Positions 11,402 through 24,200 of a DNA stretch of 64,000 nt are shown in pieces. The DNA comes from Berberis thunbergii. Its lineage: Eukaryota; Streptophyta; Magnoliopsida; Ranunculales; Berberidaceae. The translations under genes were made by a program, and so were the position numbers. Position 1 is the first letter of the stretch, and each line of letters starts with the position of its first letter. The DNA lies in assembly GCA_003290165.1 (NCBI GenBank), contig QNQO01008284.1, positions 124,001-188,000 on the forward strand, read 5' to 3'. Below the pieces are notes generated by a model. The model was not told where the DNA came from and ran no database searches. It saw nothing but the letters and a program-made list of their open reading frames with translations.

Positions 11402-12873
11402 TAGTGATGGGGCCATGATTTTGTTGACGAAGGGCAGAGTGATGTCATAATTAATTAAATATAATATAAATATTAATTACTTTTAACATGAATTTTTTTT
11501 TAACTTGAACAATACATAAATGACTATACAAAACTTTATCTAATCTAATAAAATATTTTCATTATAAAAATTGATGAAGATCACTTTGGATATAAAAAAA
11601 TAGAGTTCTATAATTTGAACTTTTACACATCTACATCCATGAATACCATATATTTAAAATGAAGATTATATAAGACTGCATTCCATATATTTATATATCC
11701 TAAAACTTTAAATGAATAAACCAAAACCATATTTCCATATAATAAATCATACACATTTCCAAAATAACAAATTAATATACCTCAATTAATGAAGCACCAC
11801 AATAGATAAGTACCCCATATCTCACACACAAAATTTTATATGGTATGCAAAGACTGAGAAATTGCAATCAAGTCGAGTATCTTATTCAGAAAAGAAACAC
11901 CATTAGTGGTGTCACTTGTACTGTTTTGTTCTATTTCTGAGTTTATGTTTATTGAATATTCAATTTGCCATTTGAATGGGAGAAATTGGTTTCAGAAAGC
12001 ATTTCATATTGGACATGTTTCAAGAACTAGTGGTTCACGTGGAGCTGAACTGTTATAAATTAACCCATGAAAGAAAATATGTGACTGTGACTGCTTTGAT
12101 TTTGTGAAATGTTCAACTTCATATTTGACAGTTTACATTACTCGACATTATTTCTATTTCTATTTACAATTGCAGGAAATCCTAGTTAGAATTGTCATCT
12201 TTATGTTTTTGGATGCAACTGGTGTGATCTACAAGTCACACAACAAAACATTTGACATTCCTGGGATACATAATGTACACACAATTTCAAGTCCTACACA
12301 TAATCAAGTTCATACATAATGTACTTGCAATAAAACAAAAGCCACATTTTCATCAAACTCTTTTCTAAATGTAGCTTTTCCTCTTTGCAAACTCAAAAAA
12401 TCAAAGTGGAAACACAGTGAAGAAAAGGAAGAGGAGATTGGGTTACTTACAGTTTCTTTGTGGAGATGACCAAGACCAACACAGTGATTAAGGTGGAGAT
12501 GACCAACACCACAGACCACAATAATTAAGTTTTGCAAAGAATTTCTTACGGTTTCCTCGTGGAGATGACTTGCTGGATCTTGTTATAGATCTTTCATTGG
12601 GGTGTTCCCTCATTTTGTATAATAGATGGAGTGTGCAGATGGCTTTTGGTTTCTTGGAGTAACCTCCATCTTTACATACTACGTGATTTGATTTGATCTG
12701 TATAAAAGTAAAGTATTGATTTGATCCATGCATGATTTGAAAGATGAAGTGTGAAGTGGAAAATGAGAATATGGAGGCAAATAAAAAAATTAATTGGGAG
12801 ACAAATAAAAAAAAATTCCTCCAAAGTCATAGGGGGAAAGTGCCCCCACTTGCCCCACGTGAATCCGTGACTG
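11402..12873. mobile_element. Degenerate hAT-type element (CAGTGGCGGA family), 1472 bp
   Basis: The left end TAGTGATGGGGCCATG and the right end CACGTGAATCCGTGACTG match, with C-to-T changes, the termini of a plant family whose tips read CAGTGGCGGA. Flanking octamers CCTCTTAA (11394-11401) and CCACTTAA (12874-12881) agree at 7 of 8 positions. The interior is AT-rich and shows no transposase. Near 12438-12570 a short motif with GTGGAGATGAC is repeated two to three times. Confidence 0.65.
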
Positions 12874-12888
12874 CCACTTAATCACACC

Positions 12889-13793
12889 TAGGGTTGGCAG
12901 TAGGGCGGATTTTTACGGATATCCGCCCCACCCAATCCGTATAGGGCGGATTTGGATATGGCTGAATAAGTTTTCGGGTTGTTTTGGGTATACAAAAAAT
13001 ATCCGTTTACTATTCGGGGCGGATACGGTTTTAGCCATATCCGCTTCGTAGGCCCCGCGAATATCCGTTTATACTGCTCAAATTACTATAATACCCTTAT
13101 CCCTAAGTAACTATTAACTAAACCCTTATCCCGAAAAAAAAATACTAAAGAAACCCTGATCAAATTCTCATTTCATTTCTCATTTCTCTCTTCTCACAAG
13201 TAACAAAGGGAAGGGGTCTCCCGTCTCACTTACTCTCACAGCGAGCCAAGCGAGGTCGAAGGCTGCTGGCTGCCTCAAGGGTTGTCAAAGGGTGGTCGAA
13301 GGCAGGGTGGTCGAAGTGTGGTTGCAGGGTGGTCGAAGGGTGGATGATGGTGGCTCGATCTGATGGAGGGTGGTGGTGGTGGTGGCTCGATCTGATGGAT
13401 GGGGGTGGCTTGATTTGATGCGATCTGATGGCTCGATCTGATGGTGGTGGATTGTTCGATAGTTGAGAATTTGTGTTTTTTTTTTTTTTTTTTTTTTCGA
13501 TAGTTGAGAATCTGTTGAATATCAACAAATCACAACTATTAGAATTTTTGTATTTGAGAATTAGAATTTATGTTTCCTCGACAATTAGAATTTCTGTATT
13601 TGAGAATGAAAATGATAGTTGAGAATCTTTTTTTTTCGGGTATTTGGGGCGGGGCGGATATCCACCAATCCGTCCGGTTCGGGGATGGTTTTTACAAAAT
13701 ATGGTAAATGGATATTCGGGGCATATTTGAATAATCGTGATCTCCAACGGGGCAGGGATGGATTTGTCCAAATCCGCCCCGTTGTCATTCCTA
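12889..13793. mobile_element. hAT-type MITE (TAGGGTTGGCA termini), 905 bp
   Basis: Left tip TAGGGTTGGCA and right tip TGTCATTCCTA, with a perfect 8-bp target duplication ATCACACC at 12881-12888 and 13794-13801. Both subterminal regions repeat the motif ATCCGCCCC/GGGGCGGAT. The middle contains a promoter-like stretch (TACTATAATACCC, then AAACCCT and a pyrimidine-rich leader at about 13085-13200), GGTGGT repeats, and a T-run near 13478. No transposase reading frame is present. Confidence 0.9.
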
Positions 13794-13801
13794 ATCACAC
13801 C

Positions 13802-15100
13802 CCTTGCATATGCTTGAGCTTTCTCCTATCCCCAAGACACAATACAATCAAAATATACAAATCCATGTTTTAATTCATAAAATTTTAATAGATCCATGGG
13901 ATAAGGAGTTGTTGATAAATCTTAAACGGAAATTTTTTATTTTTTTTAATTTAATGGAGCCATAGTTAAGTATAAATATAATTACTCCAACATTCAATTT
14001 ATTGAGATTTTTAGACATACCTCTCATTGCTATATGAAATTAGATACTGTCCAGGAAGATTGGAAAATTAGATATAGTCACAAATCTCTAGATTTTTTCT
14101 AAAGATATGTAACTTTCTATTTTGTCCTTGAACCGTTATTGACAAAAAATAAAGATATGTAGTAAGAATAGGGTTTCACGAATCACCTGATTTTGACATC
14201 ACAAAACTGTGAAGGGCTCGCGAGAGCATAAGAGTGCCTAAAGTAGAAACTTTTCAATATTCAAAACAACATTTTGACCTTTTTTTTGTCCTTCTTCTCT
14301 TACATTGAAAATTGGGAAATTCTAAATGTCGAGGGAACCAGTGAGGGAGGGGGGTGAATTCCTAGCTGGTTTCCTCGCCCATTCCATCACTGTTTAGACA
14401 AACCCTTGGAAATTTACAAAATTTTTGACATTGATGATGTGATACGTTCTTATTGGTTCTTATTTTTTTACTTTTCAAAAAGTTATTCAGTGAAATGAGG
14501 CTTAGGTGATTAAAAACATGCCAATAATAAAATTATCAATGAAAAGATGTTTTAATCTAATAAAAATATGTCATCAATAAACGTAAAAAATAAATGTAAA
14601 TTTTAAATGTTAGAATAAAGTTTCGAGGAATAGAATCTTGTTGGAGGGGATAAATATGTCACATCAGCAAATGTTAGATTTTGTTGCAGAAACATGGAAA
14701 TAGAATCTTTGAAGCAGATAGCCCGCGGGAATAATAATTGTTCAAAGTAGTTTTGAGGCAGAATGCAATGCAGGTAGTAGGAAAGCTATTGCCTGGATGT
14801 GAAAAATACTCCCAAATCCAATCCATTGATCTATTGTAGTTTTAGTTTTTTTTTTTTAATGATTGAAAAATACGGAAGCTTTTATGAATACAATATATGT
14901 TTGCATTATTAGAAATTGTTACATAAGTAACTCAAGCGATTGGTATAGGATTTTTATGGTGATAGTAAATATCAGGTTCACATAGTGGCAGAATACTTCT
15001 GCCTACAAATCCATCTCCAATTGATGAAAAGATTGGAAATATCATCATTACATTTCAATAATTCAACCCAATTCATTCCAAAACCAAATGTGAAAAGATG
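13802..15100. other. Intergenic stretch between the hAT MITE and the CYP38 3' end
   Basis: AT-rich, no gene recognised. It contains a relic with termini resembling the foldback element upstream of CYP38 (14311-14398). The last 160 bases before 15263 are likely CYP38 3' UTR. Confidence 0.5.
14311..14398. repeat. Relic of the CYP38-upstream foldback (MULE-type) family
   Basis: The segment begins AAATTCTAAATGTCGAGGG, the same tip as the 200-bp foldback at 29992-30191, and contains an inverted GAACCAG/CTGGTTTC pair around a G-rich centre. The opposite end reads GTTTAGAC. No target duplication is visible, so it is a truncated or decayed copy. Confidence 0.45.
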
Positions 15101-15262
15101 TAGACAGCGTGAATGAATGGAATTTTATTGCATACCAAAAATTAGCAAAATAAATGGACAAACTTCCAATATTTGTTCAGCCTTTTCGATTTACAGGGTA
15201 CAGAGACTTAAACCGGTAGCAATAAAAAAATGGTGTGAAACTCATACTGGCAGGTCAGGCAG

Positions 15263-18200
15263 TCACTGTTCATCAGGAAGAATGAGGCGTTCCCGACCTT
15301 CCACTAGCTTTGCTGATCGTATCACATCTCCTGTTTTGATCTGCGGAAGCACTTCTCTCCCGACAGTTGTGTATCTATACAATCAGACCGCACATATGAA
15401 CTGTGTTCAGTAACATATAAATCCTAAGACAAGTTATTCTAGTGAGAGCGGATAAAACTTCATATACATACCCAAAAACGGAAAACTGGCCTTCATCGAA
15501 AGACAACCCTCCTAAGCCAGCCTGTAGAGCAACGATCAACCATATTCGTTACGAGATTATAAAAAGAATACTTCAGCAATTTTAACAGGATGTTTTTCTT
15601 GGCCTAAATTATTAAGTTACATTTTATCTATTACTTTCTAATGAAAGAAAATTTATCTGAAAATTGAAAGCAAGGTCCACGACCATAGGCATAACATCAA
15701 ATATCAAACCATCAATGTGAGATTATACTTACATAGCTTTTATCATATAGATAAATGAAAAACTGATACGGCGACGAGTATTCCTCAGAGACATCACTAT
15801 GAGCCATCGCAACTGCTCCATAAACAGATAATGGAAGCACCGGCAACTCCCCGTCCTTACATATAGAAAAAATAATAATAAATGTGAAATATTAGTTACT
15901 GAAAACAACTGATTGAAGAACTATCAAGAACTTAGCAATGATTAACCTGCACACTCAGTTTTGTTTTGTACAAGGGCTCAAATTGCCCTGATGGCTTTAT
16001 TTCTAGCGGAACGCTATAACCGTTTTCCCCTTGTCCACTGTCTGAAAGAACTGCTTGGTCGGTACCTTTGAGTTTTATCCCATCATATGCCCCATCAATT
16101 ACCTGATTGAAATAGTTCTATCAATTTCCAAGTATATACCGCAAAAGATAATGATGCTCAAATTTCACAAAGCACTGATGCCTGATGAATAAGAAAAAAG
16201 ACTTAGGTACAGTTTTTATCCACTAATAAGGTTCGTTTGTTACTAGACAACAATTTTATCAAAATTGGCTGCAGTTGCCAAGTAGCACTGTCTAATGACA
16301 TTATTGTAGTCAACGAACAGGTTATGTCAGTGGGTCTGCTTGTGGAACAAATGTACTAAAGTTCACAAGGCTCAGGTGAAGTTCAACTACCTTACCAGTT
16401 TCGCAAAATTTCCTGCTGTTAATGGGGCTGAATATCCATCAATCGCAACCTGAAAACATGGTATTTTAATCATGTGAACATGAGTAAATCATTAAAGTAC
16501 ATCTTGAACGTATTATCATGGTCACCTCTCTTCCCACTGGACTCTATTCAATTAGTGGCTGCCACTTAGTTGACCATGGCCCAAAATTGATTTTAATATT
16601 TATACATAAAGTTAAGCTGCATAAATCATTTCCAAGGTTAACAAGTATCATTGGTTGTGGAACAGTAAGATAATAACCATCAGGAAATAGTTATAGTACA
16701 TCTCAATTGGCTTACCTTCACTATGGGCACCGGCAGTGAAAGTGTTATGTGCTAGTACTGATTGGGATCTTTGAATAAAAAAAATATTATGTGAAGATGT
16801 GAGGTATACTCTCGTGCTTTGCACACTGGGAACAGTGGTTATGCTTGCAGCTATTGTTAAGACTTGAAAAATAAAAAGAAAAAAAAAACCATGGGGAGCT
16901 TTAGGGAGTCACATACCCAATTTATCTGCAGGCACTAAACCAAATGATCTCAAGGGTAAGCCATCCTTAGGCCTGAGACCATCTAACGCCATTTCATAGA
17001 ACACCAAGCTTCCACAGTCTATAGCAGAGTGTACATGCCCTCCTATCTCTCTCTTGGGTTCATCATAGTAAATCACCCAGCACCATTTCATGGAACACCG
17101 ACCTTCATTGTCTGCCTATAGCATCTTATTAAGAGTTCATTACCTCTCCCTCTCTCTCATAGTGAGTTCATCATTCATTTTTACTAACCACTATATGACA
17201 ATGACACCAACACGCATAAGATGTGACAGGCAAGTGGACTGAAAAAACACAATACGGGAGTACATTATATTCATTTTCCACAGCTTTATATTATTAGCTA
17301 GATCAATATTGCCATGTAGTAACAACTAACATGTCATAAAATGCTTGTAACATTTGTAAGGAATCGAAACTTACGAAAGATGCGTGAAAAACTTATTGAT
17401 CTAAGCATGTGGTGTCCGGCGTAGGAACGTTTTTGAAAATAAAGTGTTGTTACATAGCTAAATCATGAATGCTTACAAGCAGCTTCATCGTAATGAGGGT
17501 ATCGCCAATAACGAACCTGAATGGTAGCCATTTTTTTTGGTTCGCCGCCAGCAGTTGATGGAAAGGTGGAACCATCTCCCTTCTCTATGTTTAACTCAAC
17601 AGTGCCTCTCCCTATAAGCCTACAAATTATACAGAAATATAGGAGTTCCAGCCAAAACTGATAGGAAATTCATTTTTCAGCACTATGGATATCCATGTTA
17701 ATTCATCTTATTATATATTTTTGATCTCTAGAAAGAATTGTGGATGTGATTGATCCATCATATTTATATGCCTTGCAGAATAACCAACCTGTGGCTTGCA
17801 TTTTAGGATCTCAAACCAGTATTAGATAAATGCATGGTTGAGCAAACAACTTTTCGCTTTTCAAATAAATTTGTAATCTAGTTAAATTTGTATTAACTTG
17901 TACTAGGGGTGGGCATCCCATCCCGCGATCCCGAACCCATCCCGATCCTGTCTCAATTTTTTTGGATCCTTTTGGGATTGATCAAACTCATCCCGATCCG
18001 GTCCCGTCTCGATCTAGAGTGGGATGGAATCAGGATGGAGATTTTCAATCCCGCCTATCCCGTCCAGTCCCGAATTTATTTATTTAATATTTATTATTCT
18101 TAATTTTAATCAAAATATTCTTCTAAATTAAAGTTTAAGATGTGTTGAAATTAAATCAATGTAAAATGAAATTCTATATGAAATCTAAATGAATTGAATC

Positions 18201-21200
18201 ATTAATTCTAAATGAAATTTAATATTTATTTGCCTTTCAAAAAAAAGTTTAATATTTATTTATTTTATATTTATTATTATTTATGATGTAAGTTATATGT
18301 GTATAAATTTATCATTATTGGTGTGTAAGTAAGGTGAGATAAAACTATTTTTGTTATTTTTTATTGGAGGACTATTTAGTACGTGTTCATTCCGTCCCGA
18401 TCCCGTTTGAGATGGGACGAGGTCGGGGATGAAGTCTATCCCATCCCGAATGAACGGGATGGATCCATCTCGTCCCATCCCGTCTCGTGCCCACCCCTAA
18501 CTTGCTCCACTCAATCACTACAGCCACAACCCCTAACTCTCATGAATTTGCAGTAGAAGAAAGCTGAGTTTGGAGACCTAGATGACAGCGGCTAAAAGTT
18601 CAGAAGGAAAGATTACTTGTTTGATAAATAAAACAACAAATAGATTTGTCTCAAAACTTGAAGGAATAAATTTCTAAATGCCTGCTTGGTGACTGTGTTC
18701 ACTGTCATATTCTAATAACATACTAAATATTTCAGACAACCGCACAAGTTTTATCTTTTATTTGAGAAACACATATATTTAAATCTACCTTCAAAGAACT
18801 AAATTATGCACTAACTATGTTCAGGCAAAAAGAAATCATACCTTGGATACTTCGAGTATTGTTGAGGCAATAAAAATGACAACCCTGGAGCCTGTAATTC
18901 AAAGTTGGTATATCATTATTGTCATGAATCAGCCAATAAATGACATGTGTTGACACAAATTGGTAAGTATGTGGAAAACACTCCCAATTCCTACAAGGAC
19001 CAAGTAAATGACAACCCTGAAACCTGAAATTCGAAGTATTGGGTTGATTGACATCCCTTACCTGTAAAAGCTCCAATTCTGCAATAGTATCCAGTGAAGA
19101 TGCAAGATTTACAGATACTTTATCTGGGTCCTTATCCTTTATAGATTCAAGGAGGCTTTGTAATCCACCCTAGAAACCAGAAGCACAATGAGAAACTATT
19201 GTAGGTTCTGCAATCTATTAGACTACTAAAGAGGACATTTGGCTAGAAAATTTATAAGTTATCAGTATTAATATTAAAGATAATGGTGTTTTCAGTCATT
19301 TTAGCACCTAACTATGAACAAAAGCTAAGATATATAATATGTTCATTTGATTGTATTTAGATTTTTCAGTAAAAATTGTAGTTTTAAGTGATTTCGGATC
19401 GGATTCGGATTGAGCACAACTTACCGGATTTGGAATGGGATTTGTACTATCAAATAAAATTTCATATCAGATCGGATTCGGATTTCATGCATCCTTATTG
19501 GATTCGGATTAAGATTTCAGACAATCCGATCCAAATCTTATCCATTTACACCCCTAATTCACCCACCAATCCAAAATTTATCTCCTTTTTTTTTTTTTTC
19601 TCTCTACGGCTAATGGAGTGGTCAGTGAGCTAAAGATTCAGGACTGAAGCAAAATCTTTTACATTATAATCACTCAGACTATCCGAATCCTATCCATTTA
19701 CACCCCTAATTCACCAACCAATCCAAAATTTATCTTTTTTTTTCTCTCTCTAAAGCTAATGGAATAGTCAGTGAGCTAAGGATTCAGGACTGAAGCAAAA
19801 TCTGTTACACTATAATCACTAAAACCAATTGATAAGATTGTCAACAGGATTGGAGTTCAGATTTTGCATTACCATCAGTTCGAATTTTGGGTTAGGCAAG
19901 CCAAAATCCATATATAACCCTACCAATTAAGCATATCATAAAGAATTCCATTAGTATGACTGTAAGAACTGCCATCGCTGGGAGGAAAATAGACTTTACA
20001 TGATAGCCCTTCAGAAGATAACGCTTGAAGCTTCTAGTCTAGCTAAACGGTTGAACCCAATGCCAAGGAAGACCAAACACTACCGTCTTCACCTTGAAGC
20101 TCTACTTTAGCTTAAATTTCGGGATTCCCTTCTATTTATGTCAAGCCAAAGGCCCCAACAAGTAGCATTTGAACCAAGTGCTACACCAACTTTCCAGCTT
20201 CCTTGAAGGATATATTACCAACTTTCACAAACATCGGCAAGAGATTTTGTGTGCACTGAAGAAAGCAGAAAGTAGCAAAGAAAGACACTCCAATGGATAG
20301 TGCCAGAGGCCACAAAAGGATGTTAAGAGCTTCTTCTTCTTTACAGCAATACACACAACAATTCTCCATCTATATAATTCTTCTCAGCATGACCTTGGTT
20401 GGAAGACAAGCCCAAACATCTTGCCACATCATTTGGGTAACCTTTCATGAGCACTTGATTCATTAATTGGACGGACCTAATTGCAAAAACAGACACCCTT
20501 TGCCTTGGGAGTAAACATCAAGTCCCACCAAAATTGATCTGTGGGATGCTTGGGTTGTATTTGGCGGCTATAACTTGCCTCCATTAACTACTTTTTCCAT
20601 TTCGAACCTCCAAATCCATTTTGCGATGAGCACTTGATTAATTACTTGGACGGGCCTAATTTCCAATATGAAGACCCTTTAACTTGGGAGTACACACAGA
20701 GTCCACCAAAATGCATGGAAAAATCTAATAATCTAACAATCATTTCCATTCTATTTGCATGGTTTAAACCTATTAGTTTCCCCTTATTTCCAACATACCT
20801 GAGTATTTCCATTTCCGTAGAGATAAAAACAAAATTTAACAAACAACTCATGTTTTTAGATTTCACATAATCATCTGATCCATTCCACATAACAAGTGGG
20901 AGCCTAGTGAAAGGGCAATACATAGAACCTCAATCTGTTATAATGCAGCAAGAAGGATTTAGGGAGACTTTCACCATTGAATCCACTATTCCAGTCTAGT
21001 TGCTTAGCCAACTAACATGGTCATTAACTGGATTTACCATAAGTTTGTCTAGAGAAAAGTGGATATAGCATTCAGAGTTATTTTGTGGGTGAAAAAAAGC
21101 TTATAGAGTTCCCTTAGGTTGGTATACAAAAGCATAAGAAAACGAAAAAATTTCAGTCCATTATACCTTCCCATCTAGAAGTGACACATAAAGTGTCGAG

Positions 21201-24200
21201 CCCTTTTCCTTCAGATTTGTTGGTATGCTACCCAAGATGGATTCCTTCTCATCTTGCGCAATCTGATACAAAAGAGAAAACAAATATAGAAGTTAGCAGT
21301 TATTGTCAAGGTTCTAAAAATCTCTAGGCTGGAGGCGAGCAGGGAACTAGTGCCCAAAGGCCTAAGCGAGTAAGCGGTTTTTTTTTTGGTATTATAATTT
21401 TTTATTTATAAAAGTTAAGCATAATAGCATATAAATTCCTTCCAATTCAATGCCAAGATAAATATGCAAAATGTATAAACATAAAAATTAACATAATAGC
21501 ATATAAATTAATGAACACACACTCAACATCCTCTTCTTACTCTTCTCATTCTTCTCCAAGCATAATAGGCTTAATAGCATAGAGTAATTGAAAAAATATA
21601 CCTGGAAAAAAAAATTTAGAGTCTTAATTTTTTGTTTTTTATTAACTGGAAATAAATTTTTTTTTTCCAAAAACCCGCCCAGGACCAGTTGCTGCCTAGC
21701 CCACCCAGATTCACCCATTTGCCGCCTAGGCCCCTGGCCAATTTTTTCCTCAACTACCCATTAGTTTGTGCGTTTCCCAGCCGCCTAGCGCTTAGGCCAA
21801 TTTTTAGAACACTGATTACTACAGAGACTTAGGTAACACTTAGAATCTTATGCACAAAATATCTCCAAGGACACAACAACTCAAATGTTTGTATCTTGAT
21901 TAATCTCTACAAGTGATTGAATTTTGGCAAAAAAATGATCCTTTCCATAGGATTTAAACTTAAAAGTTATTAGTTTCCACTATTACACATAATCAAGGAT
22001 TGTGATTTTGTCTTTCGAAGTAATTCAATATTTTGATTTTATTTCGTTGTATGTAGAAAAAAACAATATTCTAAAAAACGGCTTAGGCACTAGGCGTTAG
22101 AGAAATGCCTAGATTAATGGCTGGGTGGGGTGAAAAATCGGTAGGTGCCTAGACGGTCTTGGCAGGTTTTTTTTTTAATAAGGCCGATTGTGTTCTTATT
22201 TTATTTTTCTTTCCCCTTTTTTGAAAAGAAACAATTTCATTATTTTTTATTCAGTATATGTCTGAATGTAACAAATGATGATTACTTAATGGAATTCTCA
22301 AAGGATCTACCGGTACCAATTTTAGTAATATAGATTTTATCAAACATTACCGAAGTTATTTATGCAATTTGAAGAAAAATAAAAAATTAGGTTTGGATAT
22401 TTGTCCACAAATTCAACTTTGTATAAAGTACCCATCATGACCAACTTCAGCCACAGCCATTTGAATTTAATAAATTTTGTTCATGATTGTTAGTTTTTCA
22501 TGTTTTTAAATTTTACATATGTATCTTGGCATTAAATTGAATGTAATTGATAAGGTATTATACTTAACTTTTGTAAATTATTAAAGTTATAATACAAAAC
22601 CTAAAATCGCCTAGGCCCCTGAGCGCTAGGCACTTTGCTCACCGCCCACCTACCGCTTTTTAGAACACTGGAAAAAAGTAAAAATTTCGAAAACATGTCA
22701 AACATATATGAATATGTGGAAAAGTAAGATACAAGTAAATTAAAGGAATAAACACATTAAATATATTAAATGAAGCCTAAGTACACAAGTATCCCTATAG
22801 ATGTAATTTTTTGGGTTTTACATGAAAATAACAAAATCTACAAAAAATGATGTATTTCGGCTAGAAAAATGTAATTTGCTTCACAAATTTTAGGGTTCAC
22901 AAGAAAATGCAGAAATTTACGAAAAACCACGAAATTTTTTGAAACAACTCATCGAAATAATGTACTTTTTTATTTCAATACATTAAATTTCGAAATCTCA
23001 AAATACGAAATATTTCTCGGAATTTACCTTGCACGTAATATAATAGCTAGCTGAAATAATTAAATGTCAAATGCATATAAATGTAATACTCTGATAAATA
23101 CAGAATATCAATTAGAATCTCATCTTCCCTCTTCTAAAGGAATGTATTTGAACATTGTATGCTAATTGGGATAGTATAGTTTGGAAGCCTTGGCGTTCTA
23201 AGGCAGCCATCCAAAATTAATAAAGGTTTATATATATACATGTAAATATAAAAAAATAAATAAAAATAAACCCAAAAAATCAAGTCAAGAATAATACCTT
23301 TAGAGCTTTCTTTACATTACTCTCCATGGTACCATAAGGCTTTCTCTGCGGTATCCTAAGCAGGTATGAGAGATCCTCCAAAGAATCCTAGAAGAAAAAG
23401 TAACAAAGTCGACAAGCCAATTACCATCTGAGCACTGGATAAATTTTAAACTTTGTAAATTGTACAGGAAAATGACTATCTGAGGCCACTTCAGAAATAT
23501 ATAGCAAACTCAATTAACCTGTATGTTTTCATGTTTGTGTTTGCTGGTATTGCTCTTCTCAAAGCTAATTCCCCAGTTCTAGGGACCTTGGTATCTGGTG
23601 AATAAAGCACCGCTTCAGCAGGAGCAATAAACCATGGATTGAAACTGGCCAAAGGTAATGGAGAAGAAATCTGAATGAAAATAAGAACAACAGCCAATGC
23701 ACGTTCAAGTCTCTTTGTTCCAAGAGACAAACATGGTCTCAGCAAGAAAGCTGGCTGTGAGGATTCCTGCAGGATGTGCATAACATATTGGGGAAAAATA
23801 CTCATCAAACTTGGAACCAGTTCTTAAAACAGACAATGAGCTACCTGTTTCACTATAAAATTGTACAGTTAATAGTAGGGTCTTTAATAAACTGATGTCC
23901 ATATGCAAGTTGTTAGTGCCACCCAATACCATATATACACTTGAACAAGTGACTCATTGACTCATAAATGCCCTTTTTAAGGAGAACGGACGATTCATCA
24001 TAAAAAAACCCAAGTTAGCGTAACACCTGTTATATCACAATTAATAATAAAGCTCAAAATGTCAGAGTTGGTTGGATTTCGTGGGATTTCGTGGGAGCCA
24101 AACGCCAATGCAAGCAAGGTTTTACCTCTCCTAATATACCTTACCCTCGGTTGTTACTCAAACAGTGAAAATGGAGTCACGCCAAACACATTCTGGTGTT

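Noticed and set aside
13226..13528. 100-codon open frame with Lys and His runs
   Set aside because: Translation of a T-run and GGTGGT repeats within the 12889-13793 MITE.
16909..17091. 60-codon open frame in CYP38 intron 7
   Set aside because: Not recognised, no splice logic, and it lies between well-supported CYP38 exons.
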